Source: Clostridia bacterium
GTDB taxonomy: Bacteria; Bacillota; Clostridia; Peptostreptococcales; Anaerovoracaceae
Length of the DNA: 64,000 nt
Assembly (NCBI GenBank): GCA_902363595.1
Contig: CABJAP010000014.1
Coordinates: 1 to 64,000 of the forward strand
Reading direction: 5' to 3'
How positions within the stretch are numbered: position 1 is the stretch's first letter; every line of letters starts with the position of its first letter. Below the pieces are notes generated by a model, which worked only from the letters and a program-made list of their open reading frames with translations, ran no database searches and had not been told where the DNA came from. The translations under genes were made by a program, and so were the position numbers. Shown here piece by piece: positions 1-8,631 of the stretch.

Positions 1-1
1 C

Positions 2-430
2 GAAGCAAGCTCCCTGTTCGTCCCCGTGCGGGAGACGATCGACCTGGACGCGATTCTGTGCGTGAAGCATACAAGGAAAACCGACGCGGCCGGTGTGTTT
101 TCTTTCAAAAACCACTGCTTTCAAATCCTAGACGCTGGTTTCCCAATCGTAAGCGCCCGCAAGGAAATCACGGTTCTCATCCATCCAAATCGCGGGATCC
201 GCGTAGAATACCAGGGGCGAACCTATGACACAATCCGCTATCTGAAGCCGCAGAACAAAAACGCCAATACCAAGGTTCCCAGGAAAGTTGTAAGCACCGT
301 TACGCCGCATGTGGAGCTACGACATGGCAGCGAGGAATGGAAACGGATCTGGTGGATGGAAGACTACAACCTATCGCTCAAATTCCTTTACGAGATTTTC
401 TTTGAAAAACAATCCAAACCAGCTTTATAA
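2..430 (+). CDS. C-terminal part of an ISNCY-type transposase (truncated by window edge)
   Basis: The reading frame is open from the left edge (codons from base 2) and ends with TAA at 428-430, so only the last ~142 residues are seen. The stretch LFVPV..TIDLDAILCVKHTRKT, followed by a small beta-rich tail with FQIL and VEYQGRTYDTIRYL, resembles the C-terminal domain that follows the rve integrase core in ISNCY/IS1202-type transposases. The DDE core itself would lie left of the window. A hairpin and a direct repeat follow immediately (424-508) and fit the right end of the element. The family call rests on this tail only; another rve-type transposase is possible. Confidence 0.55.
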   Translation, partial: EASSLFVPVRETIDLDAILCVKHTRKTDAAGVFSFKNHCFQILDAGFPIVSARKEITVLIHPNRGIRVEYQGRTYDTIRYLKPQNKNANTKVPRKVVSTVTPHVELRHGSEEWKRIWWMEDYNLSLKFLYEIFFEKQSKPAL

Positions 431-508
431 AAGGGCGGTTCCGCCCTTTTATAAAGGAGACATTTTCTCAAGTGAATTTCTCTCACAAAAAGAGACATTT
501 TCTCAAGT
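424..508. repeat. Right-end repeats of the insertion element: perfect hairpin plus 17-bp direct repeat
   Basis: Bases 424-438 and 441-455 form a perfect 15-bp inverted repeat (TTTATAAAAGGGCGG and its complement, 2-base loop) overlapping the transposase stop, so it can act as a terminator. The 17-mer GAGACATTTTCTCAAGT then occurs twice, at 457-473 and 492-508. Repeated sub-terminal motifs of this sort are typical transposase-binding sites. The exact element end could not be fixed. Confidence 0.5.
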
Positions 509-668
509 TATTGACAGCTATTATTTCCATGATGTTGTTATTTTCATGAGAAATTGATCTTTTCATCCGGACAGACATCCAGGCAAAGGCCGCAGCAATA
601 AAGCCTGCATCCAGGGTGGAGCAAGTCTCAATTAATTCGCTGGTGGCCGTATATCCGCCTTCGGTCAA
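483..668 (-). pseudogene. Possible gene fragment cut by the insertion element
   Basis: A 61-codon minus-strand frame starts at a TTG (666-668) behind a purine-rich stretch. Its first ~37 residues (MTEGGYTATSELIETC..LDAGFIAAAFAWMSVRM) look protein-like, but the frame then runs into the sequence next to the IS end repeats and stops. It could be the N-terminus of a gene interrupted by the insertion element just to the left. No family is recognised and it may be chance; it also sits directly downstream of the MATE gene on the same strand. Confidence 0.2.
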
Positions 669-678
669 GCTCCGTCCT

Positions 679-2040
679 CTATTTGCCTGCCGCTTTTAGT
701 TTGGTCCGCCACAACCGGCGGTAAAGCACCACGGCTGCAATCGAGGCAGCGGTTTCTCCAATGGGAAAGGTTATCCAAACCCCGGTCAGCCCCAGCTGGG
801 TAAAATGTACCAGCACCAACGCCAGGGGCGGTATAATGACCATCTGGCGCAGCAGGGAAACCGTCAGCGAACGCCCGCCTTCCCCCAGGGCTTCAAAGGC
901 GCCGGCGATAATAACGCCCAGGGTGGAAATGATAAACCCGCTGCAAATAATCCGCAGCGCTTCCACTCCGATATCCAGCATTTCCTGCGAGCCGCCAAAC
1001 ATGAGAAGGATCCACTCTGCGCCGACTAAAAACAGCACCGTTCCCACAGCCATGATCGTGCCGGTAGTGGCCAGCGAAAAGTGCAGGGTTCTCTTCATTC
1101 GTTCCTGATCGCCCGCGCCGAAATTATAGCTGATGATAGGGCGCATCCCTTGGATCAAGCCGTTGACCGGCATGTAGACAAAGGTCTGCAATTTAAAATA
1201 AATGCCAAACACCGCCACCGAAATCTGAGAAATTCCGGCCAGTATTCCATTGAGCAGCCCTACAAGAAGCGACGGCATGGACATGACCATACAGGAGGGA
1301 ACGGCAACACTGTACAGCTTGTGGACCATTCGTTTGTCAAGGCGAAAACCTTTCAGCTGTATATGAACTCCGCAGTTTTTCTTACGATAAAAGAGAATCG
1401 CCAGCCCACAGGCGAAGCACTGTCCAATGATGGTGGCGATGGCGGCCCCTTTCACTCCTAGAGATGGCGCTCCCAGGAGGCCGAATATAAGGATGGGATC
1501 CAGGGCAATGTTTACCACCGCGCCCACAATCTGAAACAGCATGGGCGCCAGCATTTTTCCAGTGGATTGAAAAATCTTTTCAATGAGGATATGAACCAGG
1601 CTTGCTCCGGAAAGGCAGATCACAATGTGGCTGTACTGGCTGCCCATTTGCAGGATTTGGGGAGAATCGGTGAAGAGCCCGACAAACCAGGATGAGCCCA
1701 GCGTCCCCAGAATCACAAAACCCGCCATATGAAAAAAAGTGAGAACCAGCCCGTGGCTGGCAGCCTGGTCGACATCTTCTTGTCGTTTTTCGCCCAAACT
1801 CCTGGCGATGCTGGCGTTTACTCCAACGCCCATACCTACCGCCACCGCCAAAACCAAATTTTGCAGCGGAAACACGATAGACACCGCCGTCAGAGCTTCC
1901 TGGCTGAGGCGGCCTACAAACAGGCTGTCGACAATGTTATACAGGGATTGTACCAGCATGGAGACCATTGCCGGAATGGACATGGTCATCAGAAGCGGAA
2001 ACACCGGCTTTACTCCCATGGGATTTTCTATGTGTGTCAT
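679..2040 (-). CDS. MATE family multidrug/Na+ efflux transporter
   Basis: A 453-residue integral membrane protein with about 12 hydrophobic segments in two related halves, the MATE layout and length. N-terminal MGVKPVFPLLMTMSIPAMVSMLVQ, the Q-SLYNIVDSLFVGRL helix and FGIYFKLQTF in the second half are family-typical. MATE proteins export organic cations, drugs or metabolites in exchange for Na+ or H+; the substrate cannot be read here. The ATG at 2038-2040 is chosen because AAAGGAG lies 8 bases upstream; the longer frame would start at a GTG inside that Shine-Dalgarno. The gene stands alone, with an attenuator-like hairpin in its leader (2066-2110), which suggests conditional expression. Confidence 0.88.
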   Translation of the reverse strand: MTHIENPMGVKPVFPLLMTMSIPAMVSMLVQSLYNIVDSLFVGRLSQEALTAVSIVFPLQNLVLAVAVGMGVGVNASIARSLGEKRQEDVDQAASHGLVLTFFHMAGFVILGTLGSSWFVGLFTDSPQILQMGSQYSHIVICLSGASLVHILIEKIFQSTGKMLAPMLFQIVGAVVNIALDPILIFGLLGAPSLGVKGAAIATIIGQCFACGLAILFYRKKNCGVHIQLKGFRLDKRMVHKLYSVAVPSCMVMSMPSLLVGLLNGILAGISQISVAVFGIYFKLQTFVYMPVNGLIQGMRPIISYNFGAGDQERMKRTLHFSLATTGTIMAVGTVLFLVGAEWILLMFGGSQEMLDIGVEALRIICSGFIISTLGVIIAGAFEALGEGGRSLTVSLLRQMVIIPPLALVLVHFTQLGLTGVWITFPIGETAASIAAVVLYRRLWRTKLKAAGK

Positions 2041-2060
2041 GCTATAACTCCTTTTCACAA

Positions 2061-2110
2061 AAAAAGACTATAGTTTCCTGTTTATAAATCAGAAACAGGA
2101 AAAGCTATAG
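2061..2110 (-). terminator. Leader hairpin with T-run upstream of the MATE gene (possible attenuator)
   Basis: Reading the minus strand, CTATAGCTTTTCCTGTTT (2110-2093) pairs with AAACAGGAAACTATAG (2083-2068), leaving a two-base bulge, and is followed at once by seven T (2065-2061 region) and then the MATE Shine-Dalgarno. A strong stem plus T-run between promoter and ribosome binding site is the form of an intrinsic terminator that has to be overcome for expression. No known riboswitch aptamer was recognised. Confidence 0.55.
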
Positions 2111-2252
2111 CCATTTCAGCCGTTCTATGGTAGCACGGATCAATGCCAGTGTCAATGATTTCAACTGCTCCGGCTGAGACGGGCTCAGTCCGGGTTTAGC
2201 GGAGCTTAGCGGGGGGATCATGTGGCCTTGCGCGAGTTGGACCTGGGAACTA

Positions 2253-2413
2253 CGGTAAATTTTTAAAAAAATACGTGTTCTTTTCGCAAAGTTGTGGGGT
2301 TGCGGGGTCCGATCCTGCCAACTATGCGGCCCGCGCAGCTTCTAGGCGAATCTGACAACGCCCGGTCATTGAAACTTGCGTAAATATTGAAATACTTTTT
2401 CACTTTTTTCCCA
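2253..2413 (+). repeat. Intergenic repeat, copy 1 (~160 bp)
   Basis: This stretch is an imperfect direct copy of 8344-8503. Shared blocks include CGCAAAGTT.TGGGGTTGCGGG, TCCTGCCA, GCGGCCCGCGC, TCATTGAAA and CTTTTTTCCC in the same order and spacing. Each copy has weak terminal inverted repeats (TTTTCGCAAAGTT against GAAACTTGCGTAAAT) and a GC-rich core, so the transcript would fold. The copies bracket the 2.5-8.3 kb transporter module. The rest of the 2041-2478 gap holds the MATE leader; nothing else is seen. Confidence 0.7.
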
Positions 2414-2478
2414 AAGATCCCCACATCCTCTCTACAAGCCGCAGCCGCCTCGTATCTCCGGAAATTTTCTATAAAAAG

Positions 2479-4137
2479 TTATTCGCCGTCGCTTACTTTG
2501 TCGGTCTTCACTCCTATAACAAACAGTATGACGCCGAGGACTGCGCCGCCCAGGCCACACCATCTGCATATGGATATCATGCCGCCAAAATCGCTCAGGA
2601 GCCCGCTGCCGTATGTCTGGAGGTAGTAATCCGGGCCCCAGGAACCTTCGTACCATGAAATGACGAAAGAGCCGGCAAACATCAGCAGTCCGAATATCAT
2701 GAAGAATATTCCAATCCTCCAGATGTCGCCCTGAGCCAGCTTGGTCTTCGGGTTGATCGGATATTTTTGGGGATCGCTGGCATACAGTCCTCCGTAAAGC
2801 CGCTTGAATATCACATAGAACACGACGCCGGAAACTGTTATCAGAAAGCTGAGCGTGAAAAACTCCAAACCGTTCACCATAATGCCGATGAACCCGATGA
2901 GGAACATACCGCCTATCACATAAGCTTTTAACACTTTCCCGCCTTTTGCATACCATACGTTTCTTTTCTCAACGGGGTATTTTTTCCTTATTTTCAAGAA
3001 AGCGAAGGCAAGGCCCACGTAGAGGACGAAAAGCACAGGCGACACAATATTCACGATCATAGAAAAGTCAAAGTTTACGAAGATGATGGTCACGATAGCC
3101 AGTATGACGATCGGCCAGAAAGGCATCTTGCTTTTCTTTGTCAGCTTGGAGAGGAAGCCAGGGCAAAGATTGTCCTCCGCCAGGATGAGAAAAAGCCTTG
3201 AACCGCTGGCGATGACCGAGTTTGTCGTCGAGCACGAGGAGATTACGGCCATGATCATGAAGGCAACGCCGAGAGCCGGTCCCGTGTAATGGATCAGTAC
3301 CGACGAGTAATTCAAAGTACCTTCCCCGATGCCGGTCCCCCAGTTCTGATAATTCCCCAGGGAAGCGAGGCCCGCGACGGTTGGCAAAAGGAAATTGAGG
3401 GTTATGATAATGATGGAAACCTTCATCCCCTTCGGAACTATTTCGGGGTTTGATATCTCTCCGCCCAGGTTGGATATCTGTATGTAGCCGCAGTAGAGCC
3501 ATATACCGATGGCAAGTCCCGTACCCAGGCTGCTCACGATATCCGTGTCCTCCGGAATGAACGGGTCGATCGGATTGTAGTTCCAATTAGCAAAGCCTAC
3601 GATGGTCACAAGAGCGAACATTACGATAATGATGATAGAGAAAATAGTGCTGAGGATGCTCACTTCCTTGAGGCCTATAAGATTTACAATGGTCAGAATG
3701 ACTACGATGGCTACCTTTATCACAGTAGCGGCCAGAGGCGTCAGTGCTATAACTTTGCCTATATAACCCACGGCGATAACGACGTAGGCCGCCTGACCAA
3801 GATAGATGGCCAGCATAAGCCACCAGTTCATACAGAAGCCCCACATTTCTCCGTATGCCATTTTCATCCACACGTAAGGTCCTGCATCAACGGGGGCCAA
3901 AGCGCCCAGCTCAGCCGTGTAGATACCCATTGGAGCCGCCCAGAGTATGGGAATGATAATCAGCAGGAGTATCGTCAACCCCGGGCCGACACTGGGGATC
4001 ATGTCCTCGACGCCGAAAGCTCCGGCTGCGCACATGCAGAAGATCAGAAAGACGATCCCCGCCAGAGAAAATTTGGTCTTTTTCATGGTAGAGGAGCCTG
4101 CTGCTGGGGCAGCGTAAGTTTCGGATTTATTGCTCAT
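2479..4137 (-). CDS. APC superfamily amino acid permease
   Basis: A 552-residue protein with about 12-13 hydrophobic segments. Near the N-terminus it has FSLAGIVFLIFCMCAAGAFGVEDMI and IYTAELGALAPVDAGPYVWMK, the helix 1 and 2-3 signature of amino acid-polyamine-organocation permeases (GxG-like break and P-x-x-GGxY-type motif). It imports or exchanges an amino acid or amine across the cytoplasmic membrane; the substrate is not readable. The length and the final pair of helices fit the glutamate:GABA antiporter-like branch. Start ATG has AAGGAGGA 6 bases upstream. It is followed on the chromosome by an AraC regulator on the same strand and a divergent amidohydrolase, so transport plus hydrolysis of one compound is inferred. 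Confidence 0.85.
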   Translation of the reverse strand: MSNKSETYAAPAAGSSTMKKTKFSLAGIVFLIFCMCAAGAFGVEDMIPSVGPGLTILLLIIIPILWAAPMGIYTAELGALAPVDAGPYVWMKMAYGEMWGFCMNWWLMLAIYLGQAAYVVIAVGYIGKVIALTPLAATVIKVAIVVILTIVNLIGLKEVSILSTIFSIIIIVMFALVTIVGFANWNYNPIDPFIPEDTDIVSSLGTGLAIGIWLYCGYIQISNLGGEISNPEIVPKGMKVSIIIITLNFLLPTVAGLASLGNYQNWGTGIGEGTLNYSSVLIHYTGPALGVAFMIMAVISSCSTTNSVIASGSRLFLILAEDNLCPGFLSKLTKKSKMPFWPIVILAIVTIIFVNFDFSMIVNIVSPVLFVLYVGLAFAFLKIRKKYPVEKRNVWYAKGGKVLKAYVIGGMFLIGFIGIMVNGLEFFTLSFLITVSGVVFYVIFKRLYGGLYASDPQKYPINPKTKLAQGDIWRIGIFFMIFGLLMFAGSFVISWYEGSWGPDYYLQTYGSGLLSDFGGMISICRWCGLGGAVLGVILFVIGVKTDKVSDGE

Positions 4138-4191
4138 ATAGATCCTCCTTTTTCAAATCGGTTTTTCCCTTAGGGCGCCCGCATAGGAGCG

Positions 4192-4223
4192 GCAGATGAT
4201 AAATGCAGTTTGCATTTATCTGC
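4192..4223. promoter_or_regulatory. Palindromic operator candidate upstream of the permease
   Basis: GATAAATGCA at 4198-4207 and TGCATTTATC at 4211-4220 are a perfect 10-bp inverted repeat with a 3-base centre, extended by GCAGAT/TCTGC outside. It lies ~60-85 bases upstream of the permease start and downstream of the AraC gene, so it is a plausible regulator-binding site. The rest of the 4138-4509 gap is AT-rich; it also has a second hairpin, GCGGT..ACCGC, around 4378-4410 with no T-run on the useful side. Confidence 0.4.
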
Positions 4224-4509
4224 ACCTGCCCTTGTTCTTGTACTGTACCTTGCACCTCGCAGAGTCTTCCATAGGGTACTGTTAGCTTACAGGTTATTTT
4301 CAGAAAATTATATATTATTCTTGCTATTCAGGTTGTTTCTTTTATAGAAATGATTGTCCTGGAGGATATACAATTTTGCGGTTTGTCTTTAAATCTAATA
4401 AAGGACCGCAAAAAAATAAGCGCTGTTAGACATATGGGAGAGGTTCGGGATAGGGGGCGGTCTATATTTATATGAGATGATAGCCAGCCCTGCCGGTTTG
4501 TCCCGTGCC

Positions 4510-6414
4510 TTATCTAATTATGCTGACAAAGGCCAGACTCTTGCGCCGGAGCTGTACGGTGATGCTCAAATCCTTTCCCGTGCGAAAACAGCTTTCTTCG
4601 GAGAAGAGAAGATGTTCCGCCGCCCGCAGAGCGGTTTCCGGCAGGACGCAGTCACCCTTCGGTGTATTGGTTTGCTGCAGGGTTTCTCTTCCTCCGATTC
4701 TTTCGGATAGAGATTTTTCTCGCCCCCCAGCGGCTTTAGCCGGCGTCTTCTTTTCAATGCCTGCGCTCTTTATCTTTCTGACTGCGGACAGATATCCATG
4801 ATAATTTTCCAGCTCCATACGGCTGACGGTGACCAGGCTCTCAGAGGAGGCGCGGGCTTTCAGGGTCACCTCGGCGGCATGATCGGGATTCATGTTCCAA
4901 CAGAGGATATGGCGGGCGTCTCCTTTTCTCATGATGATGCAGCGGTTGTCCACACATATAGCGTCGTGATCCTGTGTCAAGAAAGTCATAAGATGATACA
5001 GCGGAGTCCTGATCCCGTCGGCGGTTAGGGCCGAACCGAATGCAGCGTCTGCCTCGGCGGCCATTCCCACGTTGAAGTCGCAGCAATGACGGACCACTAG
5101 TGAATCGAGGAGACTTTTCACGCACAGGTACATATCCGTGCAAGAAGGGGGGTTCCTTTCTGGAAAGATCTCGATTATCAGCTTCACAGAATCAAAGCGG
5201 CTGTTTATGAACAGCGGAGAAAAGAGCTTCTCTGGTGTTCCGGACCCTGTGCATATCGCCGCCAGTTCTCCTGTCTCCCCATGATTTTTGGGTCCTGCCG
5301 CTTCTCCCGCTTCTTCGAGCATCTCATCTCTCGGACCTGTTTCTTCTGCCTCTTCCGCCGCAAGATCCGGATTTCGAAAGATCAGGTTGAGGCGCAAACG
5401 GAACGAATCGTCAAAATCGGCATTATCCACGTGGATGGTCTGACTCAGGGGCTCCGCATGAGCATCGGAAAAAGCCGCTGCCAGCTCACGGAGATTTTCC
5501 TGTATCATATCGCTGTAATCGGCAAGCTCGCAAGAGACCATCAGAGGCTCCGAGTTCTGCAGGGTCTGGCCCGCATATTTCTCCCTGTATTCCTGGGGCG
5601 TCATGCCGAACCAGAAGCGAAAATGCTTGCTGTAATAGGAAGAGTTGGAAAATCCGGAGCTGAGGGCTATGTGGGATACCGACAGGTCAGAAGACAAAAG
5701 CTCGTATTCCGATGTCTCCACCCGCACCATGTTTATGAAATCCCTGTAGTTTATGCCGATGGTCTGGGAAAACAGGTGTGAAAGATAGTAGGGATTCAAG
5801 TCCTGGCGGGAAGCGATCTCCTCGAGGGTGGAAGGTTCCACATAGTTTCTGTAGATGTCGTCGATGATCTCTCCGAGACGCTCTGTCTGACGGATATCCT
5901 GAAGACGCTTGTAGACGAAGGCCTTGTTTTCCCTATCAATGGTGAAGCTGCGGAATTCCCTGTATATGATCCCGAATATGGTCTTCAGCGTATTCTTTAT
6001 CCGCGCTGCAAAGCCCTCCGATCGTTTCAGAAATTCGTCGAGCAGTATGAAAATGCAATATTTAAGATGAGACTGCTGGTTATCGTAAAGAAGCAGAGTC
6101 TTGTCAGTCGGCATGGTTATGACGGCGGTCCTAATGTTGGGGTAAAATCTCTCTATGTAGCCCGTATTAACGCTGAGCACCAAAACAGAGTTGTTTCCGC
6201 CTGGGGAACTCATGGCGTGTATATCCTCGCTGTGTATATAGCGAAAATCGTTTTTCCTGAGGCGGTACGTCTTGAAGGTGAGGCGAAGATCCACCTGTCC
6301 TTCAAGGATATAGATGAGCTGTATGTCTTGATGCAGATGCAGAGGATAGCTTGAAACAGAAATGATCTCGACTTTTACAGGCAGATCGTCTTCATAGATT
6401 ATTTTTTTCAGCAT
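4510..6414 (-). CDS. AraC family transcriptional regulator with N-terminal cupin and long C-terminal extension
   Basis: 634 residues. Residues ~1-95 form a beta-rich sensor (LHLHQDIQLIYILEGQVDLRL, the AraC cupin pattern). Residues ~185-285 carry the paired helix-turn-helix: TLEEIASRQDLNPYYLSHLF and then VSHIALSSGFSNSSYYSKHF, with FWFGMTPQEYRE, the classic AraC C-terminal signature. Unlike usual ~280-residue members it continues for ~350 residues; part of this tail (SVKLIIEIFPER..., TPLYHLMTFLTQDHDAICV) looks like a degenerate enzyme-like domain of the kind seen fused to AraC domains in gut Clostridia. It is divergent from the amidohydrolase and upstream of the permease, so it probably controls both. 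The last ~75 residues are low in recognisable features. Confidence 0.85.
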   Translation of the reverse strand: MLKKIIYEDDLPVKVEIISVSSYPLHLHQDIQLIYILEGQVDLRLTFKTYRLRKNDFRYIHSEDIHAMSSPGGNNSVLVLSVNTGYIERFYPNIRTAVITMPTDKTLLLYDNQQSHLKYCIFILLDEFLKRSEGFAARIKNTLKTIFGIIYREFRSFTIDRENKAFVYKRLQDIRQTERLGEIIDDIYRNYVEPSTLEEIASRQDLNPYYLSHLFSQTIGINYRDFINMVRVETSEYELLSSDLSVSHIALSSGFSNSSYYSKHFRFWFGMTPQEYREKYAGQTLQNSEPLMVSCELADYSDMIQENLRELAAAFSDAHAEPLSQTIHVDNADFDDSFRLRLNLIFRNPDLAAEEAEETGPRDEMLEEAGEAAGPKNHGETGELAAICTGSGTPEKLFSPLFINSRFDSVKLIIEIFPERNPPSCTDMYLCVKSLLDSLVVRHCCDFNVGMAAEADAAFGSALTADGIRTPLYHLMTFLTQDHDAICVDNRCIIMRKGDARHILCWNMNPDHAAEVTLKARASSESLVTVSRMELENYHGYLSAVRKIKSAGIEKKTPAKAAGGREKSLSERIGGRETLQQTNTPKGDCVLPETALRAAEHLLFSEESCFRTGKDLSITVQLRRKSLAFVSIIR

Positions 6415-6534
6415 GGCGCACCTCGTTTTCCCTGATAATAGAATTTAGTTGCTGTCCGCGATTATATTATAAGAAATAAACGCAAAAAAGACAAATATCT
6501 TTTCTGAATATTAAAAGAACTAGCAATAAAGAGA

Positions 6535-6563
6535 TTTACGGAAAAATCCAATTGAGGTATAGT
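6535..6563 (+). promoter_or_regulatory. Promoter of the amidohydrolase gene
   Basis: TTTACG at 6535-6540 and TATAGT at 6558-6563 are separated by 17 bases, in the divergent spacer between the AraC gene and the amidohydrolase, ~70 bases upstream of the chosen ATG. The -35 deviates from TTGACA, as expected for an activator-dependent promoter. Confidence 0.45.
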
Positions 6564-6632
6564 ATATACATGAAGCTTAGATGCGCCGCAGCCGGCGGCG
6601 CGCCAATATCGATTGACAGGGAGGGACATATT

Positions 6633-8228
6633 ATGAATTTAGTGCTAAAGAGTACATGTATTTATGACAGTGTCAGCGATGCACCGTTTGCAGGATACAT
6701 AGAGATGGAGGGCGGCAAGATCCGGAAAGTGACAAAGGGTGATACAGACTGTTATGACGACAGGACCATATATGATGTGCGGGACTGCGGTGACAGGACG
6801 ATAACAGCAGGGCTTATAGACAGTCATGTGCATCTGTTCCTGGGTTCTCTCCACAACGCCACAGTAGATATCTATGATACAAAAACGGAGGAGGAGGCCG
6901 CAGAGAAACTCTATGAGTTCTATAAGGATCGCGACGATGAGTGGATCATTGGATTCAGATGGTGCCAGTTCCGATGGCCGGAAGAAAAGCTGCCGACGAA
7001 AGCTTCTCTCGACAGATATTTTCCGGACAGACCGGTAATCGCTTTTAACGACGAACTCCACGGCGTATGGGTCAACAGCAGGACGCTGGAGCTGTGTGGC
7101 ATAGATCGGAATACGCCGGATCCTGCGGGCGGCACCATAGCCAGAGACGAAAACGGGGAGCCGACAGGGTTCCTATTGGAGCAGCCGGCGATGGAGCTGG
7201 TGACCAAGGAAGCCCTCTGCGTATCGCCGGAAAAGGAAGAGGAACTCATCGAAGGCTTTATAAAAAAAGCCCACACGAAGGGAGTGACCTCCGTAGGCGC
7301 AGTACACGTCCTGAGAATCATGAAGCATGAAGCGTGCAGGCGCCTCGAAAACAAGGGAAAACTCAAGATGAGAGTCTTCTTTGCTCCTCACATGGAGATG
7401 GATATGGGGGAAGCTCTGCGGCTGAAGGAAGAGTACACGTCCGATCGACTGAAGTTCCTGGGTCTGAAGGGATTCATGGACGGAACGCCGCTGGGATATA
7501 CGGGATATATGGTGGAGCCTTACAGCGACAGGCCCGGTTTCCGTTCCGAACCGCTGGTGGACAGGGACTGGCTGTATGAAAGGAGCAAGGAATGTTATAA
7601 AAACGATATCGCCATGAGGCTGCACGCCTGCGGCGACGGAGCGGTGAGGATGGCGCTCGACGCTTATGAAGCGGCGAGGAAGGAATATGGCCCTAAGGAC
7701 GTGAGGAATGCTATAGAACATATTGAAGTTCTCCACAAGGACGATATGAAGCGATTTGCCGAAACGAATACGGTCGCCAGTATCCAGCCGTCTCACATGC
7801 TCATGGAGACGCTGGAGGATCACGCCATTTTTCCGATCGTGGGCAAGGAGCGGGCAAAGCTGGCATGGCCGGGAAAGACGCTGGCGAAAAACGGTGCCGT
7901 GGTAGCTTTCGGAACGGATTATCCGATCGTGGACCTGGATCCTGTGGATAGCATCTACAGAGCCGTCAAGAGGCGCATGGAGGATGATCTGCCGGAGGGG
8001 GGCTGGAACCCTCAGGAGAAATTTACCATGGCGGAGGCAATCAAGAACTCCACCATAGGGCCGGCATACATGATGCGCATGGAGGATAAGCTGGGTACGC
8101 TGGAAGAAGGTAAGATCGCGGATATAAATGTATTCAGCAAAAATATATTCAAGCATGAAGAGGATATCCCTTCTGTAAATACGGATATGACCGTGTTCGA
8201 AGGAGAGATTGTCTACGACAAGCTGTAA
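6633..8228 (+). CDS. Amidohydrolase family 3 protein (YtcJ-like metal-dependent hydrolase)
   Basis: 531 residues from the ATG at 6633, preceded by AGGGAGGG; the frame is open 27 codons further upstream, but that part has no start signal. The protein shows an N-terminal composite beta domain, GLIDSHVHLFLG (H-x-H metal ligands), a central LKGFMDGTPLGYTGYM stretch, AMRLHACGDGAVRMALDAYE, ARNAIEHIEVLH-like second histidine region, and the FGTDYPIVDLDP aspartate near the end, followed by EGKIADINVFSKN. This is the order in family 3 amidohydrolases, which hydrolyse amide-type bonds of mostly unknown substrates in the cytoplasm. Its neighbours are an AraC regulator and an APC permease; they probably supply and sense the substrate. 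An intrinsic terminator follows. Confidence 0.85.
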   Translation: MNLVLKSTCIYDSVSDAPFAGYIEMEGGKIRKVTKGDTDCYDDRTIYDVRDCGDRTITAGLIDSHVHLFLGSLHNATVDIYDTKTEEEAAEKLYEFYKDRDDEWIIGFRWCQFRWPEEKLPTKASLDRYFPDRPVIAFNDELHGVWVNSRTLELCGIDRNTPDPAGGTIARDENGEPTGFLLEQPAMELVTKEALCVSPEKEEELIEGFIKKAHTKGVTSVGAVHVLRIMKHEACRRLENKGKLKMRVFFAPHMEMDMGEALRLKEEYTSDRLKFLGLKGFMDGTPLGYTGYMVEPYSDRPGFRSEPLVDRDWLYERSKECYKNDIAMRLHACGDGAVRMALDAYEAARKEYGPKDVRNAIEHIEVLHKDDMKRFAETNTVASIQPSHMLMETLEDHAIFPIVGKERAKLAWPGKTLAKNGAVVAFGTDYPIVDLDPVDSIYRAVKRRMEDDLPEGGWNPQEKFTMAEAIKNSTIGPAYMMRMEDKLGTLEEGKIADINVFSKNIFKHEEDIPSVNTDMTVFEGEIVYDKL

Positions 8229-8239
8229 CTCTTGGAAAG

Positions 8240-8280
8240 ACAGAGCCAGGTGTCCGTGTCTGGCTCTGTTTTATTTTTTT
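8240..8280 (+). terminator. Intrinsic terminator of the amidohydrolase gene
   Basis: ACAGAGCCAG (8240-8249) and CTGGCTCTGT (8260-8269) form a 10-bp perfect stem followed by TTTATTTTTTT. Confidence 0.9.
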
Positions 8281-8343
8281 GTTGAATAGTCGCGCGCTCC
8301 GTAAACGTCACGATGATCCTCATGCCCATTCCATGGAACCCCG

Positions 8344-8503
8344 CGGTAAACTTTTATACTGTTTCACGTTTTTTACGCAAAGTTATGGGGTTGCGGGACC
8401 CGTTCCTGCCAGGAGGCGGCCCGCGCGGCCTCTTGCTGCAGTTGAGAGGCCGCAATCATTGAAAACTGCGTAAATTTTTGCGTCTGTTTTCACTTTTTTC
8501 CCC
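8344..8503 (+). repeat. Intergenic repeat, copy 2 (~160 bp)
   Basis: Imperfect direct copy of 2253-2413. In this copy the ends are clearer: TTTACGCAAAGTT near the left and AAACTGCGTAAAT near the right are near-perfect inverted repeats, and the core holds a perfect GCGGCCTCT / AGAGGCCGC stem (about 8426-8453). It lies between the amidohydrolase terminator and the YczE-like gene; the rest of the 8229-8631 gap is AT-rich promoter sequence for that gene. Confidence 0.7.
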
Positions 8504-8631
8504 AATATGTGGCCTCGGCCTCTAACTGTAATTCAAAGCTCCTCCAATTCCTCACATATGATATTTTTTCTTACACAATAGATTTTTTCTTAAAAATGTG
8601 ATACAATGCTGGAGGATTTAAAGGAGGACCC

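Noticed and set aside
7173..8156. 327-codon minus-strand open frame
   Set aside because: Antisense shadow of the amidohydrolase gene, His/Arg-rich without motifs.
8279..8473. 64-codon plus-strand frame
   Set aside because: Lies in the terminator and in repeat copy 2, with no ribosome binding site.
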